This document shows, piece after piece, positions 1 through 7,873 of a stretch of DNA of 64,000 bases. Numbering within the stretch: position 1 is the stretch's first letter; each line of letters opens with the position of its first letter. The translations under genes were made by a program, and so were the position numbers. The DNA lies in contig JANQFU010000009.1 in NCBI GenBank assembly GCA_028277665.1, positions 27,612 through 91,611 on the forward strand. The letters run 5' to 3'. Origin of the DNA: Alphaproteobacteria bacterium. Its GTDB lineage: Bacteria; Pseudomonadota; Alphaproteobacteria; Micavibrionales; Micavibrionaceae. Under the pieces are notes generated by a model, which saw only the letters and a program-made list of their open reading frames with translations, had not been told where the DNA came from and made no database searches.

Positions 1-348
1 ATCAAGCGCCGGAAGAATGACAAATCGTTATCCGGGCCGCTATCCGGGGCGAAGGCGCAGGCGATGCATGCCTATCGCGAGACGCGGGCGCGGATCGATC
101 CCGAATTGCTTTCACGGGCGCAGGAACTGGCCGAGCGGGCGTTTTTGACGCCGGACGGGTATAATCCTGATAATACTCACAACAAGGCCGTTCAGGGAAA
201 AGAGCCGGTCAGCCGCCGGAAAAATCTGGAGACGGTGCTGCATCTGTTCGAAAAACGGACGCATTCACCGGAATTTTACCGGGACGTCGCCAGGCTCGTC
301 GCGCAGGTCCAATCCAATCCGCCCTCCCGCCCGCTTGGGGACGTGTAA
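1..348 (+). CDS. Hypothetical protein, 3' part only (5' end outside window)
   Basis: The frame is open from the first base of the window and stops at TAA 346-348, so the gene probably begins upstream; an internal ATG at 64 exists but has no clear ribosome binding site. The visible 115 residues are charged and probably helical, with no motif I recognise and no membrane segment. The stop codon lies at the edge of a stretch resembling the end of a dispersed repeat (345-390), so the C-terminus may have been shaped by that element. The next two genes are on the opposite strand and convergent with it. Function unknown. Confidence 0.5.
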   Translation: MKRRKNDKSLSGPLSGAKAQAMHAYRETRARIDPELLSRAQELAERAFLTPDGYNPDNTHNKAVQGKEPVSRRKNLETVLHLFEKRTHSPEFYRDVARLVAQVQSNPPSRPLGDV

Positions 349-390
349 AATATCTCAGTCAGGGGCAGGCCCTGGGAAAGAAGTCTATCC
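345..390. repeat. Degenerate remnant of the 'family 2' palindromic repeat
   Basis: The stretch contains aaaatatctcagtcag and, 14 bases further on, gaaagaagtctat. Both blocks occur in the same order at the right-hand end of the complete repeat at 3078-3262. The spacer between them differs. I read it as a decayed right terminus of that element; with only two short blocks conserved the call is tentative. Confidence 0.35.
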
Positions 391-396
391 AGCGGA

Positions 397-1344
397 TTAC
401 TCATTAACACATATCTCGCTTTTCCTGTCGTAGGAGCAGTTGTTGCTACATGTGTACTTGGGTTCCCCATTCTCGTATTTCAGAGAAGTTTTAATCGGGG
501 CTGTACAGCTGTCTCTGTTTGTGCGTTCGCTGACAGCCTTGTAGACGTCTTTATTCCTTTCTCTTGTTTCTTCTTCCGCAGTTTTCACGGTATCCCGGGC
601 TATTCCCTGGCGTTCTTCATCTTTTACGCATTCCAGGCCGCCGGTCCGCAGATCGCTTTCGGCATTTGCAAGTTCGTCGAGGGAATAATATTGTTCCTCC
701 GGCCGGGTTCCCGGATTCCAGCATTTTGAGGCATGCCAGACCTGAGACATCATGGAACAGTTATAGCCGCCTTCCTTCGATATGTCCGAATCTCCCTTAT
801 ACCCGGGGACAAGAGACTTTCCGCCCATCATGGGTTCGTCTCCGACAGTTTGCACCAGATAGTTTCTGATCCCTTTCCCAACAGTGTCCGTAAGAGCGGC
901 TTCTAAAGTCTCGGGCGATGTTTGTCCTGCAAGCCACTCTTCTGCTTCTTCCAGCGTGATTCCGTTTGCTTCTACGAGTTCTTCCGGTGTGGGTAGAATT
1001 CCGTCTTCGCTTGTCCACTCTGGGTTGTCGGAGAAAATCTTTGCAGCGTCAGCGGCGACGTCCATACTCTGGTCGAGGCAGGTCAAGGCCATTGTCGAGT
1101 CCGGTCTCGGGATCATGTCAATCGCAAGATAGGCTCGGGATTCTTCCAGATAAGCCTTTTTTTTCTGGGCTTCCTGTACCCTGCAATCGCAGGCGCTCGT
1201 GGCGATATCGCCGCCGGCGTCGTCACAGGCCGCGAGAGCCGGTCCAGAAAGAAAAAGACAAAAGAAGCATGCCGACAGAAAAAAAGCGCTTCCGGAAAGC
1301 ATAATATTTCGGAAGGCTCGACCTGCGGTTCTGAAATGATCCAT
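397..1344 (-). CDS. Secreted hypothetical protein, paralogue of the next gene
   Basis: About 315 residues with an N-terminal signal peptide: basic start, hydrophobic stretch, then an A-L-A-A cleavage-like site. The mature part is cysteine-rich and acidic. It shares collinear blocks with the product of 1440-2465: P-x-P-D-S, then D-Q-S, then an N-P-E-(W/Y) motif, M-G-G, and a G-Y-N-x-S-x-M-S-x-V-W-x-A-(S/T)-K-C-x-N-P motif. The pair therefore arose by duplication. I chose the ATG at 1344 because GAGG lies five bases upstream; an in-frame ATG at 1368 would add eight residues. The export signal and paired cysteines suggest a periplasmic or surface protein. Similar W-x-(A/Q)-(S/T)-K-C motifs make me think of conjugation-associated periplasmic proteins, but this is not established. 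Function unknown. Confidence 0.75.
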   Translation of the reverse strand: MDHFRTAGRAFRNIMLSGSAFFLSACFFCLFLSGPALAACDDAGGDIATSACDCRVQEAQKKKAYLEESRAYLAIDMIPRPDSTMALTCLDQSMDVAADAAKIFSDNPEWTSEDGILPTPEELVEANGITLEEAEEWLAGQTSPETLEAALTDTVGKGIRNYLVQTVGDEPMMGGKSLVPGYKGDSDISKEGGYNCSMMSQVWHASKCWNPGTRPEEQYYSLDELANAESDLRTGGLECVKDEERQGIARDTVKTAEEETRERNKDVYKAVSERTNRDSCTAPIKTSLKYENGEPKYTCSNNCSYDRKSEICVNE

Positions 1345-1439
1345 ATTCCCCTCATTTGATAACATCATTTAACTTTACTCTTTTTCAGGGTGTAAAAGCA
1401 AATACGTACGCGGCATCCAATGCCGGGCAGGCGCCGGTA

Positions 1440-2465
1440 TTATTCGCATTTTCCTTCTCCGTTCTCGTCAAGGACAAAAGCGCAGCCCATATTTAAGCAG
1501 ACTCCGGCAGCATATTCCGTTCGGTCAATGTCGACGACTCGTCCGCCGTCCAGAACGGGATCGTCCCTGACACCGGTGCTTCCCATCTGCACGATTTTTG
1601 AATTTTCGCAATCTCCCCATTTAACGTTTCCGGCCAGAAGCTGGAGCCGGTCCATATCGTGATAGGCAAAACGGTTGCCGTCGGCGTCCTGATTGTTTAT
1701 TTGCGCAAGCATGTCTTCCGTTACGCCGGTCCCGTTTTTGCAGCCCGCCGTTGTCGGGCGGTTGCGGGGATCTGCGCTTGCCAGATCTTCAAAGCTGTAT
1801 GAAGTCGGGTCGGAATCTGTGCCCGGCGCCCAGAAAGCAGACGAGGGATTGCGGCATTTTGTGGCTTGCCAGACCAGGCTCATCAGAGAGTTGTTGTATC
1901 CTTCGGGCCGGATTTTTGCTTCGATTTTCGGATCAAGAACGCCGCCGGGCAGAAGTTCCCCCCCCATGAGTGCCGGCAGGTAATTGTTTTTTATATATTT
2001 TCTGAGCGTTTTTAACGTGTGCTCCTGAATAGCCGCATCAAGAGGTTCGACTCCCAGAGAGGAGCTTGTGTTTGCGCTATCGTCCCCGGATTCTGTGCTG
2101 ACATCGTAATTTATGCTGTTATATTCCGGATTTTCAATAAAAATCAGACCGATGGTGTTGGCGATGTTTGCAAGAGACTGATCATATCTCATGATTTCGA
2201 ACACGCTGTCCGGCGGCGGCACCATCGTTTGCAGATTGGTGGCATCCTGTGCGCGGTTTACATGCGCACGGGTCTTGATTGCGCTCATGACATTCGGGTC
2301 GCATGTCGGCGGCGCCGATGTTGTTTCCGCGTAAGAGGGAAAAGGAAAAGAAGACAGAGCGGCCAAAACCGAAAGAACGAGGACGTAAACGCACATGACG
2401 CAGCGCGGTTTGCACGGAGACCTCCGTTCCGTCAAATATTCAGACTGGGTTCTTGTGTTTTTCAC
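1440..2465 (-). CDS. Secreted hypothetical protein, paralogue of the previous gene
   Basis: 341 residues from a GTG start. A hydrophobic segment at about residues 24-46, ending S-Y-A, looks like a signal peptide preceded by an unusually long basic N-terminus. An in-frame ATG at 2396 would start just before this segment and could be the true start, though neither has a strong ribosome binding site. The mature protein repeats the block order of its downstream neighbour, including D-Q-S, I-E-N-P-E-Y, M-G-G and the V-W-Q-A-T-K-C-R-N-P motif. A conserved C-terminal cysteine-rich tail is also shared. It lies 71 bases upstream of the neighbour's stop on the same strand, so the two are probably cotranscribed. 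Function unknown. Confidence 0.72.
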   Translation of the reverse strand: MKNTRTQSEYLTERRSPCKPRCVMCVYVLVLSVLAALSSFPFPSYAETTSAPPTCDPNVMSAIKTRAHVNRAQDATNLQTMVPPPDSVFEIMRYDQSLANIANTIGLIFIENPEYNSINYDVSTESGDDSANTSSSLGVEPLDAAIQEHTLKTLRKYIKNNYLPALMGGELLPGGVLDPKIEAKIRPEGYNNSLMSLVWQATKCRNPSSAFWAPGTDSDPTSYSFEDLASADPRNRPTTAGCKNGTGVTEDMLAQINNQDADGNRFAYHDMDRLQLLAGNVKWGDCENSKIVQMGSTGVRDDPVLDGGRVVDIDRTEYAAGVCLNMGCAFVLDENGEGKCE

Positions 2466-2563
2466 GACCTGATTCGCCTTCCGCCCGTCCGAACGGGTGT
2501 CTATCCTTAACTTAACCAGTTTATCAGGAAAAATCCGGAGATGCCAAATTTTAGAAATACGGA

Positions 2564-2806
2564 TTCACCACCCGTCAAAATTTTGTTACCCCTGTGAAAA
2601 CGCATGACTGTCCGGGAAAAGGTTAATATCCCCAAAACCCGCAACCCCTAGGTCTCGCCAAATGAAAACCTCCCGGTTTTCAAGGCTCGACCCCCGCTTT
2701 TTGCGGGGGTAAACTACGGTTCCGGGATTGCGCGTTAACTTTTTTCCGGACCGTCGTGCGTGAAAACGGGGATGACAAGTTGGTTTTGGCTTTTTGACGG
2801 GTGGTG
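2564..2806. mobile_element. MITE-like palindromic element, family 1, with flanking direct repeats
   Basis: The element is about 243 bases long. Its ends are 16-base inverted repeats (tcaccacccgtcaaaa at 2565-2580 and its complement at 2791-2806), and the similarity of the two arms continues inward for about 60-70 bases, through the blocks around 'gactgtccgg' and 'ggttaa'. The direct repeat agaaatacgga flanks it at 2553-2563 and 2807-2817, which looks like a target-site duplication. The core holds two hairpins: acccccgc/gcgggggt (2690-2710) and aaaacc/ggtttt (2664-2679). No open frame in it looks like a protein. It fills most of the gap between the secreted-protein pair and the DUF3126 gene. 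A second copy begins at 63905. Confidence 0.8.
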
Positions 2807-2835
2807 AGAAATACGGACGATTGCCCTGAATTTCC

Positions 2836-3051
2836 TCAGGCGTCGTCGAGATCAATGTCGAGGATCGCCATCGTGAAGGTGTAGGATGTATCGTCGTCTT
2901 CGTCGTCTTTGTAGATGATTCCGATAAACTCTCCGGCAAGAAGGACTTCAACCGAATCTTCCGTTTGCTTGCGCATGCGCAGGCTGATTTGCCGGTTTCC
3001 AAATTTTTTCTGGAGATAGGATTCAATTTTGCGTGTTTCGTCCTGTGTCAT
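2836..3051 (-). CDS. DUF3126 family protein
   Basis: 71 residues, typical length for this small alphaproteobacterial family. Recognisable family features are the N-terminal helix, the L-A-G-E-F-I-G-I-I-Y-K-D core, the run of acidic residues E-D-D-D-T-S-Y, and the ending F-x-M-A-I-L-D-I-D-L. No catalytic residues are evident and the family's role is unknown; it is a soluble cytoplasmic protein. It lies downstream of carA on the same strand, separated by a complete family 2 repeat, so transcription from carA would have to cross that palindrome. Confidence 0.85.
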   Translation of the reverse strand: MTQDETRKIESYLQKKFGNRQISLRMRKQTEDSVEVLLAGEFIGIIYKDDEDDDTSYTFTMAILDIDLDDA

Positions 3052-3077
3052 AAAAACTCTCTTTCTGCCTGTAGGTG

Positions 3078-3262
3078 TCAGGACCTAATAAATAATAGAC
3101 TTCTTTCCTAACTGGCTGTTTTGGCACCAAATCGGCATGAAAACGCCTTCTCACATGCTTATGTATCTCATATACACTGCGCTGTTCGTCGATGTTTTCA
3201 TACCACCTTGCCACAAAATATCTCATCAGTTACGAAAGAAGTCTATTATTTATAGGTCCTGA
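3078..3262. mobile_element. MITE-like palindromic element, family 2 (complete copy A)
   Basis: The ends are near-perfect inverted repeats of about 33 bases. The left arm runs from tcaggacctaata through tagacttctttcctaactg (about 3079-3114) and the right arm is its complement (about 3227-3262), with one inserted base and one mismatch. The interior carries blocks such as ggcatgaaaacgcc and ccaccttgccacaaaat that recur in copy B (9021-9190) and, in part, at 46703-46755. The 67-residue frame crossing it (3023-3226) is not preserved in copy B, so the element is non-coding. It occupies most of the gap between carA and the DUF3126 gene. Confidence 0.8.
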
Positions 3263-3296
3263 TCCTAAGTCTCATATTTAAGGCCGTGTTGCGTTG

Positions 3297-4463
3297 TTAT
3301 GATGCTCTGGCGAGGATCATGTCCCGGAAGCGGTCGAAGAGGTAGTGGCTGTCCTGTGGCCCCGGGGAGGCTTCCGGGTGGTACTGGACGGAGAAGGCCG
3401 GGCGGTCTTTGACGCGCAGGCCTTCGTTCGATCCGTCAAACAGGCTTTTGTGGGAAATTTCCACATTTTCGGGCAGGCTTTCCGGGATGACGACAAAGCC
3501 GTGATTTTGTGACGTGATCTCGACTTTCCCCGTTTCAAGATCTTTGACCGGGTGATTCGCGCCGCGGTGGCCGAGATGCATTTTTTGTGTTTTTCCGCCC
3601 AGAGCCAGCGCAAGAAGCTGGTGGCCGAGGCAAATCCCAAACAAGGGGATGTTTTTATCCAGCAATTCCCGAATCATCGGAACGGCATATGTTCCTGTGG
3701 CCGAAGGGTCTCCCGGGCCGTTTGACAAAAACACGCCGTCGGGGTTTTTGGCGAGGATTTCTTCTGCGCTTGTGTTCCCGGGGACGACAGTTACGTGTGC
3801 GCCGCTATTGGTCAGACAGCGCAAGATGTTCGTTTTTGCGCCGAAATTGACGGCGACGACATGGAAAGAGGGGGCGTTTTGCTGTGCGTAGCCTTTGCCC
3901 GGTTGCCATGTTTTTTCTGTCCATTCATAGCTCTGGCGGCAGGTGACGTCCTTGGCCAGATCCATGCCTTCTAGGCCGGGCCACGCGGCGACGTCGGCGC
4001 GCAGGCGTTCGAGGTCAAAATCGCCGTTTTCGTTGCAGGCAATCAGGCCGTTCGGGGCTCCGATATCCCTGATTCTGCGGGTGAGAGCGCGCGTGTCGAC
4101 GCCGCAGATCCCCGGAAGGTTTTGCATCTCCAGCCAGCGATCGAATGCGTTTTCGCTGCGCCAGTTTGACGGGGCGGTCGGTTTCTCCCGGCAAATCAGA
4201 CCGCAGGCCGCCGGATTGGTCGTTTCAAAATCTTCCGTGTTGGTCCCGACATTGCCGATATGTGGAAACGTAAAGGTGATGATCTGGGCTGCGTAGGACG
4301 GATCGGTCAGGATTTCCTGATATCCTGTCATGGATGTGTTGAAACAGATTTCCCCCATGCGCTCTGTCTGTGCACCAAAGCCTTTTCCGGGAATGACGGA
4401 TCCGTCCGCCAGAACGATGACGGCGGTTGTGCCTTCGGGAAGTGCCGGGGGATTTTGTGGCAT
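3297..4463 (-). CDS. carA: Carbamoyl-phosphate synthase small subunit
   Basis: 388 residues, normal for the glutamine amidotransferase subunit that hydrolyses glutamine and channels ammonia to CarB for arginine and pyrimidine synthesis. The N-terminal CPSase domain carries G-(E/x)-x-C-F-N-T-S-M-T-G-Y-Q-E (residues 37-50). The class I amidotransferase half has G-I-C-L-G-H-Q with nucleophile Cys278, and H-P-E-A-S with His362 and Glu364 completing the triad. The ATG start follows the usual N-terminus of the family. Its partner carB lies about 19 kb away on the same strand, so the two are not in one operon here. The gene faces away from the NDUFS4-like gene, and 4464-4627 should hold both promoters. 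Confidence 0.97.
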   Translation of the reverse strand: MPQNPPALPEGTTAVIVLADGSVIPGKGFGAQTERMGEICFNTSMTGYQEILTDPSYAAQIITFTFPHIGNVGTNTEDFETTNPAACGLICREKPTAPSNWRSENAFDRWLEMQNLPGICGVDTRALTRRIRDIGAPNGLIACNENGDFDLERLRADVAAWPGLEGMDLAKDVTCRQSYEWTEKTWQPGKGYAQQNAPSFHVVAVNFGAKTNILRCLTNSGAHVTVVPGNTSAEEILAKNPDGVFLSNGPGDPSATGTYAVPMIRELLDKNIPLFGICLGHQLLALALGGKTQKMHLGHRGANHPVKDLETGKVEITSQNHGFVVIPESLPENVEISHKSLFDGSNEGLRVKDRPAFSVQYHPEASPGPQDSHYLFDRFRDMILARAS

Positions 4464-4627
4464 GGTGCGTTTCTCCAGAACAAGTGGCTCTGGAGACCAG
4501 TTTTCTACAGGGTTTTTCGAAAAATGTGAAGAAAAATAACCGGTCCGGAAAATCTTATTAACATCTGGTCAACTTTTCTGTGAGAGGCTATTCTTCAGAA
4601 TGAGCAAAAAGAAGGTGGGGAGGACCT

Positions 4628-4987
4628 ATGGAAGCCTATATCTTCAAGGCCGAAAAAACGGCGATGCAATCCGGGCGCGGCGCTCAGACCGGGCGGTGCT
4701 GGTGTCTTGAACTCCGCTATTGCGTCGGGGCCCCGAGCGAGCCGCTGATGGGCTGGACGTCCGGGAAAGATACGAACAATCAGGTTCGCCTCCGTTTTTC
4801 GACACAAAAAGAGGCGCAAGCGTTTGCAAACGCCAGGGGATGGCGGTATAAGGTGCTCCCGCCGCAGGAACGGAAAATCATTCCGCGGAATTACGCCGAT
4901 AATTTTCGGTACCAGTCTCCGGAGCTTGCAGAGAAAGAGAAAAAGACGGAAAAAAAACGCAAACGGCCCCGTAGCTCAACTGGATAG
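4628..4987 (+). CDS. NDUFS4-like complex I accessory subunit (ETC complex I subunit conserved region)
   Basis: 119 residues. The central motif G-W-T-S-G-K-D-T-x-N-Q-V-R-L-R-F and the following A-x-A-x-A-x-x-x-G-W-x-Y are typical of the NDUFS4/NUYM family, an accessory subunit on the matrix/cytoplasmic arm of respiratory complex I in mitochondria and alphaproteobacteria. The start is well supported by GGGGAGG just upstream. The C-terminal tail is lysine- and arginine-rich, and its last 23 bases read into the tRNA-Arg gene, with the TAG stop at 4985-4987 inside the tRNA D-arm. The distal nuo genes are 23 kb away. Family assignment is firm; the unusual tail is what the sequence shows directly. 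Confidence 0.9.
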   Translation: MEAYIFKAEKTAMQSGRGAQTGRCWCLELRYCVGAPSEPLMGWTSGKDTNNQVRLRFSTQKEAQAFANARGWRYKVLPPQERKIIPRNYADNFRYQSPELAEKEKKTEKKRKRPRSSTG

Positions 4988-5041
4988 AGCGCTCGCCTTC
5001 TAAGCGAATGGTTGCAGGTTCGAGCCCTGCCGGGGTCGCCA
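4965..5041 (+). tRNA. tRNA-Arg (anticodon TCT)
   Basis: 77 bases that fold as a full cloverleaf. The acceptor arm GGCCCCG pairs with CGGGGTC (one G-U), the D-arm contains agctcaactggatagagc, the anticodon loop is CTTCTAA giving anticodon TCT, and the T-arm contains GGTTCGAGCC. The 3' CCA is encoded (5039-5041). A run of eight T at 5058-5065 follows and may help end transcription. The 5' end overlaps the last 23 bases of the NDUFS4-like gene on the same strand, so one transcript would need RNase P cleavage inside that coding sequence. Confidence 0.96.
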
Positions 5042-5063
5042 TTGTCTTTTGGTCTTGTTTTTT

Positions 5064-6131
5064 TTAGCTCGGAGTAAGCCCCCAGTCTGTCGGGTCATAG
5101 TGGACTTCTGCGAGAGGGGAATCGGCACCCCAATCGAATGAATCGCTGTCGCCGGAGAGTGGCTGGCGCGGCGGCGGCTCGGGATCGTCGTTATTATCAG
5201 CACGGCGGGTGTCTAATCGGATCGTGTCCCTGATGAAGCTCCTGATGTAAGCCGTGACCGAACCTCTTGCGCCTACATGTTCAAGAATATTATCGTGTGT
5301 GATTGTGTCTTCTACAGGCGGCGCGAGTCTTGCGTGTCCGCCGGCGCCCTGGACGTCATCCACAAATTTTTGCATGTCTCCTTCATTTCCGGCTGTTCGA
5401 TCACTGGAAGAGATCAGCAAAATTGGAGGGTCGTCTTCACTGATGTGTGTTCTCGGGGACAGGTTTTCCCAGGCTTCAGGGTCTCTACCGTGCGCGTTTA
5501 TAAGCATTTGATGACGGATCCAATTTCCAGAACTTTGAGCGTCTGCGATTTCTTGGGGGATATCCAGGGCGTCGCTGTCGAGTCCGATAATCCCGCTAAT
5601 TTTTCCTGTAAATCCTGCTTTAGCAAGATAGTTCGGATCCATTCCGGCCAGAAGCGATATATGTGCGCCAGCGGAGTGCCCCATAAAATAAACTGAAGAA
5701 GGGGCGTCCCCGAATTCCTCTGTAAACCGGGCGCAAAAATGTGCGGTTGCGTCAGCGACGTCTTGTGCGGCGTCTTCCGGGGTGGTCGTATCAGAAACAA
5801 GGCGGTAGTTTGTGACGACGACGTTAGATCCGGAATCACGGAGTTGCATTGCGGCCTGTGTGACGTCATCGTTGCTTTTGTCTCCGGTCGTCCATCCTCC
5901 GCCGTGAACGAGAACGACTGTCGGGGCACTTTCCGGGGCCTCAGCGGCGTAATAGACATCGTATGTCTGAAGCGGGTCATCGCCGAATCTGATGTCTGTT
6001 TCGTCAGGCGTCGGTTCGGGAGGGTCTTGTTGACGGAATGCCCTCCGAAGCCCCGGTTCCGCCAGGCCGTCGAAATGCAGAGTTCCGTCATCCTCCGGCA
6101 ACCTGAATGATGTGTTGTCTTCTTTCCACAT
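5064..6131 (-). CDS. Alpha/beta-hydrolase fold esterase (HGGG / GHSAG type)
   Basis: 355 residues from the ATG at 6131, chosen because GGGGAGG lies nine bases upstream; a TTG at 6170 would extend it without a ribosome binding site. The hydrolase core has the oxyanion motif V-H-G-G-G-W, the nucleophile motif G-H-S-A-G-A-H, an aspartate in S-S-S-D-R-T and a histidine in T-H-D-N. This is the pattern of the hormone-sensitive-lipase/BD-FAE-like esterases and kynurenine formamidases. No signal peptide is visible, so it is probably cytoplasmic. An acidic N-terminus and a proline-rich, acidic C-terminal extension of about 45 residues flank the domain and look disordered. The substrate cannot be told. 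It is convergent with the tRNA, and its stop lies in the T-run after it. Confidence 0.85.
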   Translation of the reverse strand: MWKEDNTSFRLPEDDGTLHFDGLAEPGLRRAFRQQDPPEPTPDETDIRFGDDPLQTYDVYYAAEAPESAPTVVLVHGGGWTTGDKSNDDVTQAAMQLRDSGSNVVVTNYRLVSDTTTPEDAAQDVADATAHFCARFTEEFGDAPSSVYFMGHSAGAHISLLAGMDPNYLAKAGFTGKISGIIGLDSDALDIPQEIADAQSSGNWIRHQMLINAHGRDPEAWENLSPRTHISEDDPPILLISSSDRTAGNEGDMQKFVDDVQGAGGHARLAPPVEDTITHDNILEHVGARGSVTAYIRSFIRDTIRLDTRRADNNDDPEPPPRQPLSGDSDSFDWGADSPLAEVHYDPTDWGLTPS

Positions 6132-6730
6132 TTTGCTGTGCCTCCCCAAAATTGTTTTAGGCGTATACAAAAATACTAGAAATCATACACAAACACGAGG
6201 GGTTATGCAAATATAATGAGCGTTTCATTAAGTGCAGGGGCTCTGCATGAATTACGAAAAATGTTTTCGGTCAAAAAAAGTCCGGAGACTGACGTCTCCG
6301 GACAAAACGGCGGTAATAGAGGGTGTGTAATTATGTTTGTATACCAATTCCGAACCTTTTGCAATAGAAAAACGAAAAAATTTTTTGAAATTTTATATCC
6401 TAAGGATAGAATGTGTTTTTCTTTTGTTGTGTCTTGGCTCTTTTATTTTTCTCTTTGTGTAAATATGGTGTTGTATTTTTGTTTATTAAATTTTATTGAT
6501 CGTTTTCTGTGTACAATTAATGTAATTGATTGTATTTAATTCTTGAGAGGACAACTGGAAGTTATGTTTCTGGGTTCAGAAAAAATTTTTTGTATTGTCT
6601 GTTCGATTTTATTAATGAAATATTTTAAAAAATATTTTTATTTTTTCGATATAAAGTTTCAAGAATTTGGACTTGAAAGCTGCCGGTCCCTGTCGTCAAA
6701 TGGCATGACTTTTTTGCAGAAAGGTATGCG
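6132..6730. other. AT-rich intergenic island without a convincing gene
   Basis: About 600 bases between the esterase and guaC, visibly richer in A and T than anything else in the window from about 6180 to 6700. Two small frames (6216-6539 and 6543-6776) are hydrophobic or basic strings with no ribosome binding site or family resemblance, and I reject them. The only clear structure is the minus-strand terminator at 6273-6303. The region must also hold the promoters of the divergent neighbours. Confidence 0.6.
6273..6303 (-). terminator. Rho-independent terminator, minus strand, orphan
   Basis: A perfect 10-base-pair stem, gtccggagac/gtctccggac (6280-6289 and 6294-6303) with a tgac loop, is followed on the minus strand by seven T (6273-6279). 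It is oriented to end a transcript coming from 6304-6730, where no minus-strand gene is recognised. Confidence 0.7.
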
Positions 6731-7780
6731 ATGCGCATTGAAGAGGATATCAAGCTTGATTTCAAGGACGTTTTGATCCGTCCGAAACGTTCGACACTGT
6801 CAAGCCGCCGGGAGGTGGATATTTTCAGGCAGTTTACTTTTAAATGGTCCGGGCTGGTTTATGACGGCGTACCGGTTATTGCGGCAAATATGGACGGGGT
6901 CGGCACGATGGCGATGGCCCGGGCCTTTTCTGCGCATGGAAACGGCCTTAGCGTTGCTCTGCACAAGCATTATCCTCTTGAGGCGCTCCTTGATTTTTAC
7001 GGGAAAGACGAATCCTCTTCGGGAGCCTGGTACAGTATCGGTGTGAGTGACGCAGACCGGGAAAAGCTGGAGGCCTTTGTTGAGAAGGGCGGTAAGATTG
7101 ACAAACTCTGCATCGATGTTGCAAACGGATATAGCGAGCCGTTTGTCGGCTTTGTCCGGAAAATCCGGGACCGCTTTCCGGAGGTGACAATTATGGCCGG
7201 CAATGTTGTGACCGGGGAAATGACGGAAGAACTGGTCTTAAGCGGCGCCGACGTGGTCAAGGTCGGAATTGGACCGGGAAGTGTTTGCACCACACGAAAA
7301 ATGACGGGGGTCGGTTACCCGCAGCTTTCGGCGATTATTGAGTGCGCGGACGCGGCGCATGGGCTCGGCGGGCTCGTTTGTTCTGACGGCGGATGTACGG
7401 TACCGGGCGATCTCGCCAAAGCCTTCGGCGCCGGCGCGGATTTTGTGATGTTGGGCGGTATGCTGGCCGGGCACGATCAGGGGGAAAGCGATATCGTTGA
7501 ACGAGAGGGCAAGAAATATCTGCGCTTTTACGGCATGAGCAGTTCGACGGCAATGGAGAAACATGCGGGCGGCGTTGCCGAGTATCGCGCCAGTGAAGGC
7601 AAGACCGTTGAAATTCCTTACCGGGGCGATGTTTCTCTTGCGTTGCAGGATATTCTCGGCGGTGTACGTTCGGCCTGTACCTATGTCGGCGCGCGCCGCC
7701 TGAAAGAATTATCCAAGCGGACGACGTTCGTGCGGGTTACGCAGCAGATCAACAATGTTTTTTCGGGTCACGAGACCTGA
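6731..7780 (+). CDS. guaC: GMP reductase
   Basis: 349 residues, as expected for GuaC, which converts GMP to IMP with NADPH and returns guanine nucleotides to the purine pool. It is an IMPDH/GMPR barrel without a CBS insert. The N-terminal [11 protein letters not shown] motif, the [11 protein letters not shown] loop with catalytic Cys186, and C-S-D-G-G-C-T in the phosphate-binding part distinguish it from IMP dehydrogenase. AGAAAGG lies six bases before the ATG at 6731; an ATG at 6726 overlaps it in another frame. It stands alone downstream of the AT-rich island, so it probably has its own promoter there. Confidence 0.95.
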   Translation: MRIEEDIKLDFKDVLIRPKRSTLSSRREVDIFRQFTFKWSGLVYDGVPVIAANMDGVGTMAMARAFSAHGNGLSVALHKHYPLEALLDFYGKDESSSGAWYSIGVSDADREKLEAFVEKGGKIDKLCIDVANGYSEPFVGFVRKIRDRFPEVTIMAGNVVTGEMTEELVLSGADVVKVGIGPGSVCTTRKMTGVGYPQLSAIIECADAAHGLGGLVCSDGGCTVPGDLAKAFGAGADFVMLGGMLAGHDQGESDIVEREGKKYLRFYGMSSSTAMEKHAGGVAEYRASEGKTVEIPYRGDVSLALQDILGGVRSACTYVGARRLKELSKRTTFVRVTQQINNVFSGHET

Positions 7781-7873
7781 TGATTTTTCCGATTTTCCAT
7801 TTCTCCCGTCATCCTGCCCTTGCCAGATGCGAGACCTCGCGATATGTTAGGTGCCTGATTAGTGGAGGTGCCT

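Noticed and set aside
3023..3226. 67-residue minus-strand frame across the family 2 repeat
   Set aside because: The frame is interrupted in copy B of the same repeat, and it has no ribosome binding site; the repeat is non-coding.
6216..6776. Two small plus-strand frames in the AT-rich island
   Set aside because: Low-complexity hydrophobic or basic strings with no ribosome binding site or family resemblance, the second running into guaC in another frame.
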